Positions 44,357 through 54,161 of a stretch of 64,000 nt of DNA are shown here, in pieces. This DNA is from Anaerotruncus sp. G3(2012) (lineage in GTDB: Bacteria > Bacillota > Clostridia > Oscillospirales > Ruminococcaceae), in NCBI RefSeq assembly GCF_000403395.2, contig NZ_KE159668.1:246280-310279 (forward strand). The letters run 5' to 3'. Each line of letters begins with the position of its first letter. The stretch's first letter is position 1. A program made the translations under genes and the position numbers. A model generated the notes under the pieces. It was given only the letters and a program-made list of their open reading frames with translations, did no database searches and was not told where the DNA came from.

Positions 44357-46318
44357 ATGGATAAATATTTAGGCAAAAAGCTCGAGGGCCGGTATGAGGT
44401 CATGGAGATCATCGGCATCGGCGGCATGGCGAACGTCTATAAGGCGTACGACGTGCTCGAAAACCGGGTGGTTGCCGTCAAGATTCTGCAGGAAGAGCAT
44501 ATGAATAATGAGGATATGCGCCGCAGGTTCAAGAACGAGAGCAAGGCAATGGCGGTGCTCAACCATCCGAATGTCATGCGGGTCTACGACGTGAGCTTTT
44601 CCGACCGGATGCAGTCGATCGTCATGGAGTATATCGACGGGATCACCCTCAAGGAATATATCGAGCAGCAGAAGGTGCTCCGCTGGAAAGAGGCAGTCCA
44701 TTTTACCGTCCAGATCCTCCGGGCGCTCCAGCACGCGCACGACAAGGGCATTGTCCACAGGGACATCAAGCCGCAGAATATCATGCTGCTGTCAGATGGG
44801 ACGATCAAGATCACCGATTTCGGGATCGCGCGGTTCGCCCGCAGCGAGACCCGCACCCTCACCGACAAAGCGATCGGCTCGGTGCACTATATCAGCCCGG
44901 AACAGGCGGCAGGCGGCGCGATCGACGCCCGCACCGACCTCTATGCGGTTGGGGTGATCCTTTACGAAATGCTCACCGGCCGGGTCCCGTTCGAGGCGGA
45001 CACCCCGGTTTCGGTTGCGCTCAAGCAGATACAGAGTACAGCCGTCCTGCCCCGGGAGCTGAACCCCTCGATCCCCGAGGGCCTGCAGGAAATCACCATG
45101 CATGCGATGGAGAAGGAGCTCTCCAAACGGTACCAGAGCGCGGCGCAGATGCTCCGCGACATCGACGAGTTCAAGCGCGATCCTTCGATCCTTTTCGAAT
45201 ACAAATACCTCGACGTCAAAAGCCCTGCCGCCGAGAGCCGGTATTCGGATGCGATCCAGAGCGCGCGTAAGGAGAAAACAGTGAAAGACAAGCGCAAAAA
45301 GAAAAAGAGAAGAAGCAGGCGTGCCCCGATCATCCCGGTGTTGGCGGGGGTGACCGCCGCGTTCGTGATCGTCTCAGCGGCGTTTATCGGCTGGATGATC
45401 TATCTGAACAACCCGTTTGTATCGGTCGAGGACGATATCGTCCCCAGCCTGGTGGGGGAAAAATGGGACAACGTGAAGATTTCCCCCAAGTACGCCAACT
45501 TTAACCTCGATCCCACCGAGCTGGAATACAACAACGAATACGGCAAAGGGGTGATCTTCGACCAGGAGCCGCGCGCGGGCAGTAAGGTTAAGGTCGGCTC
45601 GACCATCAAGGTCAAGATCAGTACTGGTAAGCTCACCACCCGCCTGCCCAGCTTTGTCGGGCAGGATTCCGCGCAGGTGGTCGCCCAGCTCAACGAATGG
45701 GGCATCAACTACGAAGAGAAGATGCTGTTTGACGACAGCATCCCGTCCGGCGGGGTTATCAAAACCCTGCCCGAAGCGGGGGCAGAGGTCGCCGCAGACG
45801 AAACGGTGATCCTCTATGTCAGCATGGGGCGGGAGGAGACGCTGGTAACGGTGCCCGACCTGACCGGTATCAGCCTGAATGATGCGAAAACCCTGCTGGA
45901 TAACTATAAGCTGCGGATCGGTAAGATCACCTATGACGAGCGCAGCGACGAACCGCAGGGGACGATTATCCACCAGTCGGTGGCACAGGATTCGCAGGTC
46001 GAGCAGAACACGGTGATCGACCTGGAGGTCGCGGGCAACAGCGGGGGAAGCATCCGGCTGACCGTGATGATCCCGCTGCCTGAGCAGGTCAACCGGATGG
46101 TCGAACTGGTTGCGCTTCAGGATGGCATCCAGATCCAGCGGGAGCAGGTGAACCCGTCCGAGGCGAAGACATGGAAACCGGTCTTTTCCGGGGAGCCGGA
46201 CCAGATTTCCGAAATCAGCATCCTGATCGATGGGGCGGAATATCAGGTCTATGAGCTGGATTTTGAGGCAAAGGGACACCGCATACTGGCGGATTTCACA
46301 GAGGACTTCTCCGAGTGA
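44357..46318 (+). CDS. prkC: PASTA-domain Ser/Thr protein kinase
   Basis: 653 residues from ATG 44357 after GGAGG. The kinase domain (~12-275) has the glycine loop GIGGMANVY, catalytic HRDIKPQN (H134, D136) and DFG (D154). A basic stretch (KDKRKKKKRRSRR) precedes the membrane helix (~328-350). Outside are three PASTA repeats (~358-565), which in this family bind muropeptides or lipid II, then a C-terminal domain of about 85 residues of unknown role. It links wall state to growth or spore germination. Confidence 0.97.
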   Translation: MDKYLGKKLEGRYEVMEIIGIGGMANVYKAYDVLENRVVAVKILQEEHMNNEDMRRRFKNESKAMAVLNHPNVMRVYDVSFSDRMQSIVMEYIDGITLKEYIEQQKVLRWKEAVHFTVQILRALQHAHDKGIVHRDIKPQNIMLLSDGTIKITDFGIARFARSETRTLTDKAIGSVHYISPEQAAGGAIDARTDLYAVGVILYEMLTGRVPFEADTPVSVALKQIQSTAVLPRELNPSIPEGLQEITMHAMEKELSKRYQSAAQMLRDIDEFKRDPSILFEYKYLDVKSPAAESRYSDAIQSARKEKTVKDKRKKKKRRSRRAPIIPVLAGVTAAFVIVSAAFIGWMIYLNNPFVSVEDDIVPSLVGEKWDNVKISPKYANFNLDPTELEYNNEYGKGVIFDQEPRAGSKVKVGSTIKVKISTGKLTTRLPSFVGQDSAQVVAQLNEWGINYEEKMLFDDSIPSGGVIKTLPEAGAEVAADETVILYVSMGREETLVTVPDLTGISLNDAKTLLDNYKLRIGKITYDERSDEPQGTIIHQSVAQDSQVEQNTVIDLEVAGNSGGSIRLTVMIPLPEQVNRMVELVALQDGIQIQREQVNPSEAKTWKPVFSGEPDQISEISILIDGAEYQVYELDFEAKGHRILADFTEDFSE

Positions 46319-46391
46319 GAGGGCTACAGTCTACAGGCGCGCGGGCGGCTTCCGGATCGAGGCCGCCCGCGCCGGAACAATGGGGGGCCGT

Positions 46392-47282
46392 ATGAACACA
46401 CAGAGCGGATTGATCGTCAAAGCGACCGGGGGATTCTACTATGTGGAGTCGGAGGGCGCTACATACGAATGTCGGGCGCGGGGGCTGTTCCGCAAGGAGG
46501 GGGTCAGCCCGCTGGTCGGTGACCGGGTGACCGTTGAGCCGACCGGCGAGGCCACCGGGCAGGTGCAGTCGATCCTGCCCCGCAAAAACCAGCTTGTGCG
46601 CCCGCCGCTAGCCAACCTTGATACCTTTGTGGTCGTTGCATCGGTCGCCGACCCTGCGCCCAATCCGTTTGTAATCGACAAGATGCTGGCGATCGCCTGT
46701 CACAAAGGAATTTCCCCGATGCTGGTCATCACCAAAAGCGACCTTGGCGCTCCCGACCGGATGGAGGAGGTCTACCGGATGGCAGGCATCCCCCTGCTTG
46801 CGGTTTCCAACCAGAGCGAACAGGGGCTGGACCGCCTGCGGGAAGCGCTTTCCCATGGGATCAGTGCCTTTTCCGGGAATACCGGGGTTGGGAAGTCCAG
46901 CCTGCTCAACCGGCTCGATCCCCGGCTGGCCCTCGCGACCGGCGAGACCAGCCAGAAGCTCGGGCGGGGGCGGCATACCACCCGGCATGTCGAGCTGTTC
47001 CGGATCGGCAAGGATGGTTATATTGCGGACACGCCCGGCTTTTCGGCAGTCGAGCTGGAGCGGTATGAGGTCATCCTGAAGGAAGAGCTGGCGGAGTGTT
47101 TCCCCGAATTTGCCGAATTTACCGGGGATTGCCGGTTCACCGGCTGTTCCCATACGGTGGAAAAGGGTTGCGCGGTGCTTGAGGCAGTGCAGGAAGGCAG
47201 GATACACCCGTCCCGACACGCGAGCTACTGCGCCCTTTACGAGGATGCAAAGAAGATCAGAGAATGGGAGCTGAAACGATGA
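46392..47282 (+). CDS. rsgA: Ribosome small subunit-dependent GTPase RsgA
   Basis: 296 residues from ATG 46392 after GGGGGG; the open frame starts earlier but in spacer. An OB fold is followed by the circularly permuted GTPase (TKSDL, SGNTGVGKSSLLN, DTPGF) and a C-terminal zinc region (CRFTGCSHTVEKGC). Assists late 30S maturation. Usual neighbour of prkC. Confidence 0.97.
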   Translation: MNTQSGLIVKATGGFYYVESEGATYECRARGLFRKEGVSPLVGDRVTVEPTGEATGQVQSILPRKNQLVRPPLANLDTFVVVASVADPAPNPFVIDKMLAIACHKGISPMLVITKSDLGAPDRMEEVYRMAGIPLLAVSNQSEQGLDRLREALSHGISAFSGNTGVGKSSLLNRLDPRLALATGETSQKLGRGRHTTRHVELFRIGKDGYIADTPGFSAVELERYEVILKEELAECFPEFAEFTGDCRFTGCSHTVEKGCAVLEAVQEGRIHPSRHASYCALYEDAKKIREWELKR

Positions 47283-47911
47283 ACAGATGTATCCTGTTTT
47301 CGGGCGGCCCGCTTTCCGACTGCGACCAGGTCGAAGTCAAGGTGGGGCCGGGGGATTTTGTGATCGCCTGTGACGCGGGATGCCGGACAGCGGCACAGTT
47401 CGGCGTACGTCCCGACCTCGCGGTTGGGGATTTCGATTCGCTGGGTGGGCCGGTGCCGGGAGGAATCCCGGTGCAGAAAGTCCCAGCGGAGAAGGATGAT
47501 ACCGATACCATGCTTGGGCTGCGGGTCGGCCTGGAACAAGGGTTCCGGGAGTTCCTGCTGGTCGGTGGGTTCGGCGGCAGGCTCGACCACACGGTCGCCA
47601 ACCTACAGGCGCTCGGCTGGCTCTGCCGGCAGGGCGCGTCGGGACAGATTCTCTCCAACCGGAACCGGGCGTGGGCGGTGCGGTGCGGCACCCTTGTCCT
47701 GCGCAGGCTCGATGGATGGCATCTTTCGGTGTTCGCGTGGGACGGGCCTTGCCGGGGTGTCACGCTCGAAGGGCTGCAATACCCCCTTCGGGATGCGGAA
47801 CTGACGCCCAGCCTGCCGATCGGCGTCAGCAATGAATTTGTGGGGGAATATGCGCGGATTACCGTCACAGATGGTACCCTGCTGGTCATTGCAGCAGAAG
47901 AATGCCGCTAA
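47279..47911 (+). CDS. thiN: Thiamine pyrophosphokinase
   Basis: 210 residues, overlapping rsgA by 4 bp. Motifs: CDAGCRTAAQFGVRPDLAVG, DFDSLG, KDDTDT and the C-terminal beta domain with SNEFVG. Converts thiamine to thiamine diphosphate. In most Firmicutes rpe lies between rsgA and thiN; it is missing here. Confidence 0.95.
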   Translation: MNRCILFSGGPLSDCDQVEVKVGPGDFVIACDAGCRTAAQFGVRPDLAVGDFDSLGGPVPGGIPVQKVPAEKDDTDTMLGLRVGLEQGFREFLLVGGFGGRLDHTVANLQALGWLCRQGASGQILSNRNRAWAVRCGTLVLRRLDGWHLSVFAWDGPCRGVTLEGLQYPLRDAELTPSLPIGVSNEFVGEYARITVTDGTLLVIAAEECR

Positions 47912-48042
47912 AAATTGTGGGTAAAAGCCGCCAGCGCGGCAACTGGAAGCGGGGTTGCCGTAAGCAGACTTATTGCCGCAGGCTTGAAGAAGGTCCAAAC
48001 GATTTTTTCAGCGTTTCCATGACTAAGAGGAGGATGGGTCAG

Positions 48043-49107
48043 ATGGCAGTTATCACAGAACGGGAATTTTTCACCACCAGCAAAGGTGGAAAAGCGGTGC
48101 TTTACACCCTCAGAAACCGCGCGGGGAGTGAGGTGGAAATTACCAATTTTGGAGGTGCGATCGTCTCGATCAGGGTGCCTGATCGGAACGGGGCGTTTGC
48201 CGACGTGGCGCTGGGTTTTGACAGCGGAGCGGGCTATGAAGGACATGCCTATTTTCTCGGGGCAATGATCGGCAGGTGCTGCAACCGGATCAAGGCCGGG
48301 CGGTTTACCCTGAATGGGAAGGCGTACCAGCTCGCCTGCAACGACAACGGAAAAAACCACCTGCATGGCGGGGTGCATGGGCTGGAATCCAAGCTCTGGG
48401 ATGCGGAGGTCTCCCAGCAGGACGGCGAGGATGTTTTGACGCTGCGTTGTGTCTGCGAGGATGGGGAGGAAGGGTATCCCGGCCGGCTCGAGATTTCGGT
48501 GGCGGTCACCTTTTCGGAGGATCATGCGCTGAAGCTGCAATATCAGGCGGTTTCGGATGCGGACACCGTTTGCAGCCTGACCAACCATTCCTATTTTAAC
48601 CTGTCAGGGCACGCCTCGGGAGATATTTTGGGACATGAGCTTAAGCTGTATGCCAGCCGGTTTACCGAAGCGGACGCGGAGAGCATCCCGACCGGGCAGG
48701 TGCTGCCGGTAGCGGGGACGCCGATGGATTTCCGGGAGTTTCACCGGATTGGGGAGCGGATTGGGCAGGACTATCCCGCGCTGATCTACGGGAATGGTTA
48801 TGACCATAACTGGGTGCTTGACCATCCGGATGGAACACTCGCTCTGAGCGCGGAACTCTACGACCCGGAGAGCGGACGCCTGCTGGAGTGTTATACTGAC
48901 AGTCCTTGTATGCAGGTCTATACCGGCAATTTTATTGATGGAAGCAGTTGTGGGAAGGAAGGCTGCTGGTATCAGCAGCGGGCAGGGATCGCGCTTGAAA
49001 CGCAGTATGCGCCCGATGCGGTCAACCATCCGGAGTGGGACAGCCCGATCCTTCGCAAGGGGGACCGGTATGCACATGCTACAATCTACCGGTTCTCTGT
49101 GAAATAA
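48043..49107 (+). CDS. Aldose 1-epimerase (galactose mutarotase)
   Basis: 354 residues from ATG 48043, 9 bp after GAGGAGG. Family motifs include NFGGAIVSI, FLGAMIGRCCNRI, HLHGGVHG, NHSYFNLSG (catalytic His) and ALETQYAPDAVNHP (catalytic Glu). Interconverts alpha and beta anomers of hexoses. It is the last gene of the array and is followed by a terminator. Confidence 0.95.
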   Translation: MAVITEREFFTTSKGGKAVLYTLRNRAGSEVEITNFGGAIVSIRVPDRNGAFADVALGFDSGAGYEGHAYFLGAMIGRCCNRIKAGRFTLNGKAYQLACNDNGKNHLHGGVHGLESKLWDAEVSQQDGEDVLTLRCVCEDGEEGYPGRLEISVAVTFSEDHALKLQYQAVSDADTVCSLTNHSYFNLSGHASGDILGHELKLYASRFTEADAESIPTGQVLPVAGTPMDFREFHRIGERIGQDYPALIYGNGYDHNWVLDHPDGTLALSAELYDPESGRLLECYTDSPCMQVYTGNFIDGSSCGKEGCWYQQRAGIALETQYAPDAVNHPEWDSPILRKGDRYAHATIYRFSVK

Positions 49108-49113
49108 CAAATA

Positions 49114-49149
49114 AAAAAACGCCTTCTGGGTTTCCAGAGGGCGTTTTTT
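49114..49149. terminator. Bidirectional terminator
   Basis: AAAAAACGCC-TTCTGG pairs with CCAGAG-GGCGTTTTTT. It separates the epimerase (plus) and permease (minus) genes. Confidence 0.9.
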
Positions 49150-49157
49150 CAGGCGCT

Positions 49158-50057
49158 TTACTCGGCTTTTTCCGAAGGGGCGTTGTGCTGGGCGGCCGAC
49201 TCTCTGCTGCGCCGGTTGGTGTACAGATAGACCATCACCGAGCCGCCGGTCACCAGTGCCCCGCCCAGCAGCGAGGTCGCGGGAATCTGTTCCCCGAGCG
49301 CGGCCCAGCCGAGCAGGATGGAAAAGAGAATCCCCGAATAGTCGTAGATGCTGATTTCCGCTGCGGGCGCCATCTGATAGGCATAGGTCACAAGGATCAA
49401 TCCGAACGAACCGGAAGCCGAAATGAGCAGTAGGAACAGCCACTGGCGAAGGTCGGGCAGGATAAATCCGTTGAACAGCATCAGGGGGAATGCCGCCAGC
49501 ATACAAAATGTCGAGAAATACATGGTGATGGTCATGGTATCCACCTTGCCCTTGAAATAGCTGAGCAGCGTATAAGCGACACCGGTTGCAACCGCAGACA
49601 GAAACGCCATCAGCAGCGGCAGGACATTGGAGTTGAAGCCGGGCCGCGCAACCAGCACCGCGCCCGCAAACGCGAGGATCAGCGCAGGGATCTGCACTGG
49701 GAGCAGTTTTTCCTTGAGAAAAACCATCGCCAGAATCGTGACCCAGAAAGGGGAGGTTTTCAGGAGGATTGCCACATCGCCCTGATTGGCGTGTCCGGAC
49801 GCATAGAACGAAGCAGACACTGCAAAAAATCCAAAGACCGACCGCAGAAACAGGAGGAGCTGATACCTGCGCGGGCCAAAGAAGGAGCCGCCGGTTTTGC
49901 GGAGAATCACCCAGGCGACGAGGGCATTGAACAGATTTCGGAAAAACATCTGCTCCATGACAGGAATCTCGTTGATGCAGCGGATTGCCACCGACATTAC
50001 CGACAGCAAAAATGCCGACAGGATCATCAGAAGGATACCCTTTTGTTTTTGTGGCAT
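49158..50057 (-). CDS. DMT-superfamily permease (EamA family)
   Basis: 299 residues with about ten hydrophobic helices in two repeats, each ending in the EamA pattern (FLKEKLLPVQIPALILAFAG; ALGEQIPATSLLGGALVTGG). It probably moves a small metabolite or amino acid across the membrane; substrate unknown. GAGAGGGG precedes the ATG. Single gene. Confidence 0.9.
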   Translation of the reverse strand: MPQKQKGILLMILSAFLLSVMSVAIRCINEIPVMEQMFFRNLFNALVAWVILRKTGGSFFGPRRYQLLLFLRSVFGFFAVSASFYASGHANQGDVAILLKTSPFWVTILAMVFLKEKLLPVQIPALILAFAGAVLVARPGFNSNVLPLLMAFLSAVATGVAYTLLSYFKGKVDTMTITMYFSTFCMLAAFPLMLFNGFILPDLRQWLFLLLISASGSFGLILVTYAYQMAPAAEISIYDYSGILFSILLGWAALGEQIPATSLLGGALVTGGSVMVYLYTNRRSRESAAQHNAPSEKAE

Positions 50058-50124
50058 GGGAGCCCCTCTCTTTCTGTCTCAAGATCAACGGCGGGGACTC
50101 CGCCCCTCACCGCATTTGACTGCC

Positions 50125-50206
50125 GCCTCTGCGGCGCGTAAAGGCCAACCGGCGCGGAGCACCGGCTCTTAGGCCAAAACAAAGATGGACAAAACTTTTG
50201 GTTTTA
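50125..50206. repeat. Intergenic repeat copy (two modules)
   Basis: GGCCAACCGGCGCGGAGCAC and GGCTCTTAGGCC belong to the family seen at 39096 and 43438. The stretch to 50206 contains the inverse of AACCAAAAGTTTTGTCCA, related to the ACCAAAAGTTTCG family. Both lie in the gap upstream of the permease gene. Confidence 0.65.
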
Positions 50207-50238
50207 TAGATAGCAGATAGGATTTTTAAAACTTGGCT

Positions 50239-50700
50239 CTAACGGATGGGATAGACGATTTGCGTAAGCAGCTCCTCCGCGGGTGTTTTGTCGGCATCGT
50301 TTAAATAAATCTCGTAGGAAACCCCGGTATTCTCCAGCGAATGTTCCTTTTCATATGCCATAATTGCGGAGTATGCCCTTTCGAGCGTGGGGTATGGGCC
50401 TTTATGCGTCATGAGGATGGCTTTCCCCCCGTATGTTTTGGTCATGTAAAACTCGCCAAAGTCCGGGACAGGGTCTGCAACAGGAAATCCCCACTCAATA
50501 TCAAATTCGGAAAAGTCAGGCTTCATATTCGTATATTTCAGATATGGAGGTCCGGACATCTCTTTGCCCTGTTCGGATAAATACGCCAAAAGTTTCCCAC
50601 ACATCTCGCCTATGGCTTCGTGGATATTGCGCATGCTTACTGCTGTTCTCTTGCTTGCCACAGCAATTTGCGGGGTTAAGTTTGCAACTTCCATTTTCAT
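50239..50700 (-). CDS. GyrI-like small-molecule-binding protein
   Basis: 153 residues from ATG 50700, 7 bp after AAAGGAG. It resembles stand-alone GyrI/SOUL-type effector-binding domains (PYLKYTNMKPDFSEFDIEWGFP; LMTHKGPYPTLERAYSAI) and lacks a DNA-binding part. Such proteins bind or hydrolyse drug-like or toxic hydrophobic molecules. It lies 52 bp after the GNAT gene on the same strand. Confidence 0.82.
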   Translation of the reverse strand: MKMEVANLTPQIAVASKRTAVSMRNIHEAIGEMCGKLLAYLSEQGKEMSGPPYLKYTNMKPDFSEFDIEWGFPVADPVPDFGEFYMTKTYGGKAILMTHKGPYPTLERAYSAIMAYEKEHSLENTGVSYEIYLNDADKTPAEELLTQIVYPIR

Positions 50701-50752
50701 TGACAGGCTCCTTTGAACTGTTTTTTGGTGGTTGGCTGTCTGATGGCTGGCT

Positions 50753-51403
50753 TCACTGTATAAAAGAATGGCTGTGAATATAAAATTCTTCCTGAGAAGC
50801 CTGATACCGTTTTTCTTTGGGTGCAAATTGTTGGTCGAACCGCTCCGCCTCCGCGCTGTCGACGCTGTGATAGGCCGGGCTGTCGGAATAGGTCCATGGC
50901 CCCTCTTCTACAGAGAGCGCGTCCGGCTTCAGCTCTTTCGCCAGCATGGCGGACGGGTATATGCCGCCCTCCATGCAGATGTTGTATTTTTTACAGCTTT
51001 TGAAACCGAGGCCGACATAGTTGCCGGGATTGCCCAAAATGACAATCAGGTCATATCCAAGTTCCAGCGCCTTGCAAAACGAATGCTCTAACAGAGCCTT
51101 TCCGTACCCTTTGCGCTGGAAGTCCGGATGGATGCAGACCGGGCCGAACGTCAGGATCTGTTTTTTCCTGCCCAACTGGCTGGTCAGGGTGGATTTGGTA
51201 TACATCACATTCCCGATCACCTGACCGTCCAGCTCGGCGACAAAATCCAGCTCCGGAACAAAGTCCGCATGTCCCCGCAGAATATGCGCCAGATAGTGTT
51301 CCTCGCATCCCGGTACATACAGGTTCCAGAATGCTTCCCGCGTGATCTGTTCTACAATGGCGTAATCTTTTTCTGTCTCATTTCGAATCTGAAGACGTTC
51401 CAT
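50753..51403 (-). CDS. GNAT-family N-acetyltransferase
   Basis: 216 residues from ATG 51403 after AAAGGA. The GNAT core is visible: VIGNVMYTKS, then the acetyl-CoA motif FGPVCIHPDFQRKGYGKALLEHS and VILGNPGNYVGLGF. The substrate is unknown. Probably co-transcribed with the GyrI-like gene. Confidence 0.92.
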   Translation of the reverse strand: MERLQIRNETEKDYAIVEQITREAFWNLYVPGCEEHYLAHILRGHADFVPELDFVAELDGQVIGNVMYTKSTLTSQLGRKKQILTFGPVCIHPDFQRKGYGKALLEHSFCKALELGYDLIVILGNPGNYVGLGFKSCKKYNICMEGGIYPSAMLAKELKPDALSVEEGPWTYSDSPAYHSVDSAEAERFDQQFAPKEKRYQASQEEFYIHSHSFIQ

Positions 51404-51452
51404 AGTGGATTTTCCTTTCCGACAAACCCGCCAACATAGACGGGGGCCTCCT

Positions 51453-53135
51453 TCATCCCTGTTTTCCCACAAGTGCGGCTGCCCCGGCGGTCAGCGCGTC
51501 CAGTGCCGCCAGAGATTCCGCCTCGCTTTCACCCCGGACAGAGAGGTAGAGTTTCAGTTTCGGTTCTGTGCCCGAGGGCCGAACGATCAGTTTGGTATCC
51601 CCGGAGAGCCGGAATTCGAGCACGTCCGAAGGAATCAGCCCGGTGGGATCGTTTTGATAATCCACCAGATGGAGGACCTTCTGTCCGGCGATTTCGGCGG
51701 GCGGAGCTGTGCGCAGAGAGTCCATCAGGGATTTCATCTCCCGCATCCCATCCTGCCCTTCAAAGGCCCAGCTCAACAGGCTGTTCTGATAAAATCCAAA
51801 TTTCTGATAGAGTGCATGGAGCGCGTCCAGCAGAGTCATCTGCTGCCCCCGGTACCATGCCGCACATTCACAGGCAAGCATCACCGCGTTCACCCCGTCC
51901 TTGTCCCGGACGTGCGCCCCGGAAAGATACCCATAGCTCTCCTCAAATCCAAAGAGATAGCGGTCGGCTTCCCCCGCAGCTTCCAGCAGACCGATCTGCT
52001 CGCCTATGTATTTGAAGCCGGTCAGCATCCGGCGCAGCTCCACACCGTAGGCCGCTGCCACCGGCGTGGCCATGTCGGTCGAGACAATGGTGGTCACCGC
52101 CACCGGGTTTTCAGGCATTGTTCCTTTTTCGATCCGGGTGCGGCAGAGGTAGTCAAAAAGAAGGATGCCCATTTCGTTCCCGTTAATGAGCCGGTATCCA
52201 CCGCTGCCATCCGGGACTGCCGCTCCCATCCGGTCGCAGTCCGGATCGGTGCCCAGCAGCAGGTCAGGCCGCACCCGCTCACAGAGGGCAAGCCCCCGTT
52301 CCATGGCCTCCCGGATCTCCGGATTTGGATAGGGGCAGGTCGGGAAATTCCCGTCGGGCAGTTCCTGCTCCGGAACGACGGTCACGTCCCGGACCCCCAT
52401 TTTGGCCAGCAGCTTTTTGACCGGCTCCAGCCCGGTACCGTTCAGCGGAGTATAGACCAGTTTCAGGTCGGAAACGTCGTTGCCGGGGCGCAGAGCCAGC
52501 ACCGCGTCCACAAAGGCATCCAGGCAGGCGTCCGGGATATACTGGATGCTCCCCGCCTGTAGGGATTCCTCAAAATCCACTAGGCGGACACCATCGAAAC
52601 AGTCGATTCCCTCAATGGCGGCCAACACCTGGCCGGCAGCCTCCGGCGTGATCTGGCAGCCGTCCGCGCCGTAGACCTTATATCCGTTGTAACGGGCGGG
52701 GTTGTGGCTGGCGGTGATGCACACACCAGCCCCACAGCCCAGATACCGGACCGCCCAGCTCAAGGCCGGCGTAGGCTCCAGCCGGGGATAGAGGAAGGCT
52801 GTGATACCGTTGGCGGCGAGCACCCGGGCGGTTTCCCGGGCAAACAGTTCCCCCTTGATGCGGCTGTCGTGTGCGATAGCCACAGACTTTGGCAGGCCGG
52901 ATGCGTTGAGATAGTCCGCCAGCCCCTGTGTGGCCCGCCGGACCGTATAGAGATTCATGCGGTTGGTCCCCGCACCGATGACGCCCCGCAATCCGCCGGT
53001 GCCGAACTCCAGATTGCGGTAAAACCGGTCGGAAACCTGCCCGGCATCTGATTTGATCTGCTCCAGCTCCTGAATCAGATCGGGGTCCTCCCCAGCCTTC
53101 GCAAGCCAGAGAGCAAGCTGTTCCTGATACGACAT
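51453..53135 (-). CDS. Phosphoglucomutase/phosphomannomutase
   Basis: 560 residues with the four domains of the alpha-D-phosphohexomutase family: phosphoserine loop TASHNPARYNGYK (S143), metal loop GTDPDCDR, sugar loop GFEESYGYL, and C-terminal phosphate loop RPSGTEPKLKLY. Interconverts hexose 1- and 6-phosphates (glucose most likely). Single gene; the next one downstream (GNAT) starts 50 bp after its stop and may be read through. Confidence 0.96.
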   Translation of the reverse strand: MSYQEQLALWLAKAGEDPDLIQELEQIKSDAGQVSDRFYRNLEFGTGGLRGVIGAGTNRMNLYTVRRATQGLADYLNASGLPKSVAIAHDSRIKGELFARETARVLAANGITAFLYPRLEPTPALSWAVRYLGCGAGVCITASHNPARYNGYKVYGADGCQITPEAAGQVLAAIEGIDCFDGVRLVDFEESLQAGSIQYIPDACLDAFVDAVLALRPGNDVSDLKLVYTPLNGTGLEPVKKLLAKMGVRDVTVVPEQELPDGNFPTCPYPNPEIREAMERGLALCERVRPDLLLGTDPDCDRMGAAVPDGSGGYRLINGNEMGILLFDYLCRTRIEKGTMPENPVAVTTIVSTDMATPVAAAYGVELRRMLTGFKYIGEQIGLLEAAGEADRYLFGFEESYGYLSGAHVRDKDGVNAVMLACECAAWYRGQQMTLLDALHALYQKFGFYQNSLLSWAFEGQDGMREMKSLMDSLRTAPPAEIAGQKVLHLVDYQNDPTGLIPSDVLEFRLSGDTKLIVRPSGTEPKLKLYLSVRGESEAESLAALDALTAGAAALVGKQG

Positions 53136-53342
53136 ATCAAATCCTCCAAAAGATCACATATAGAAAGGTAAAAAGGCCCGTCGGCTTTGGCCCTGGCCTG
53201 ACAGGTGAGCTGGCCAAAAGGGGAGGCGGATGAAAAATCCCCTGATAAAGCCACAAAAGCAGACGATCCCTTTCAGGTTCTTTGACTATACCACGTATGC
53301 GGGCAAAATTCAAGCAGAGCGGTCCGGAATCCATTTCATGGC

Positions 53343-54161
53343 TTAGCTGCGCGGCTCGTCAGAAGCCAGCTGCCGCTCTGCAGCCCAGGAACCGTACCAA
53401 GTTTTCCCCGCCTCCTGCCGCAGACGCAGCAGATAGTCCTGTGCAGCCTGTTTTTTGCCGCTCCGCAGGCACCACATGGCCAGAAGCTGGAGAAGGTCCA
53501 GCCGCCGCATCCGGTAGGTTGACTGCGGGAGCTGTTCCTCCAGCCAGCTGGTTTCCACCCTGCCGCCCTCCAGACAGACCCGCCGGTTCTGGTGAATCCG
53601 CAGGTTCAGCGCCATATTTTCTGAGAGGGCAGACTTGGAATCGCGGCAGTCTTTCACGATCTGTTCCAGCTTTTGCTCCGCCTGACGGGCCAACACCAGG
53701 TCCTCCTTGGAAAGGGCGTAGCCGCACAGATTGTTATAATATAAAGCCCGAAGCGCCTGATCGCCCTTCTTCACATTCCGGAAAGCCCCGCACAGGGTCT
53801 CGATGGCCTGATCGAACTCCCCGGCTGCGGCATATCCGTCTGCCAGGCAGGCGCTGGCGATCGGGAAATCCCGGCTGTTGGGATTCAGCCGCCCCGGAAT
53901 CTGCTTGTATTCTGCCAGAAAAGCCTGTGGATCAAGGTCCAGGTGCAGCAGGCCCAGACAGCGGGTGTTCTGGGTTCCGGCCACGAGGTTTCCCAGCAGC
54001 CGTCCGGCAAAATATCCGATGCCGAGCAGGAGCAGTGAAGCGATCGCGGGAATGTAAACGGGATATTCCCGGTCCCGCACCCAGACCGCCACAGCCAGCC
54101 CCAGGCAGACCACCATTACGGCACCAACCGCCAGTTTGCTCTTCCAAAATGCGCGAATCAT
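53343..54161 (-). CDS. Membrane-anchored TPR-like protein of unknown function
   Basis: 272 residues, start after AGGAGGGG. Two hydrophobic segments (~10-27 and ~34-58) anchor it; the remainder is helical with features of tetratricopeptide repeats (ASACLADGYAAAGEFDQAIETL; ALYYNNLCGYAL). No catalytic motif is seen. Similar proteins are often annotated hypothetical in Clostridia. It may be a scaffold at the membrane. Confidence 0.75.
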   Translation of the reverse strand: MIRAFWKSKLAVGAVMVVCLGLAVAVWVRDREYPVYIPAIASLLLLGIGYFAGRLLGNLVAGTQNTRCLGLLHLDLDPQAFLAEYKQIPGRLNPNSRDFPIASACLADGYAAAGEFDQAIETLCGAFRNVKKGDQALRALYYNNLCGYALSKEDLVLARQAEQKLEQIVKDCRDSKSALSENMALNLRIHQNRRVCLEGGRVETSWLEEQLPQSTYRMRRLDLLQLLAMWCLRSGKKQAAQDYLLRLRQEAGKTWYGSWAAERQLASDEPRS

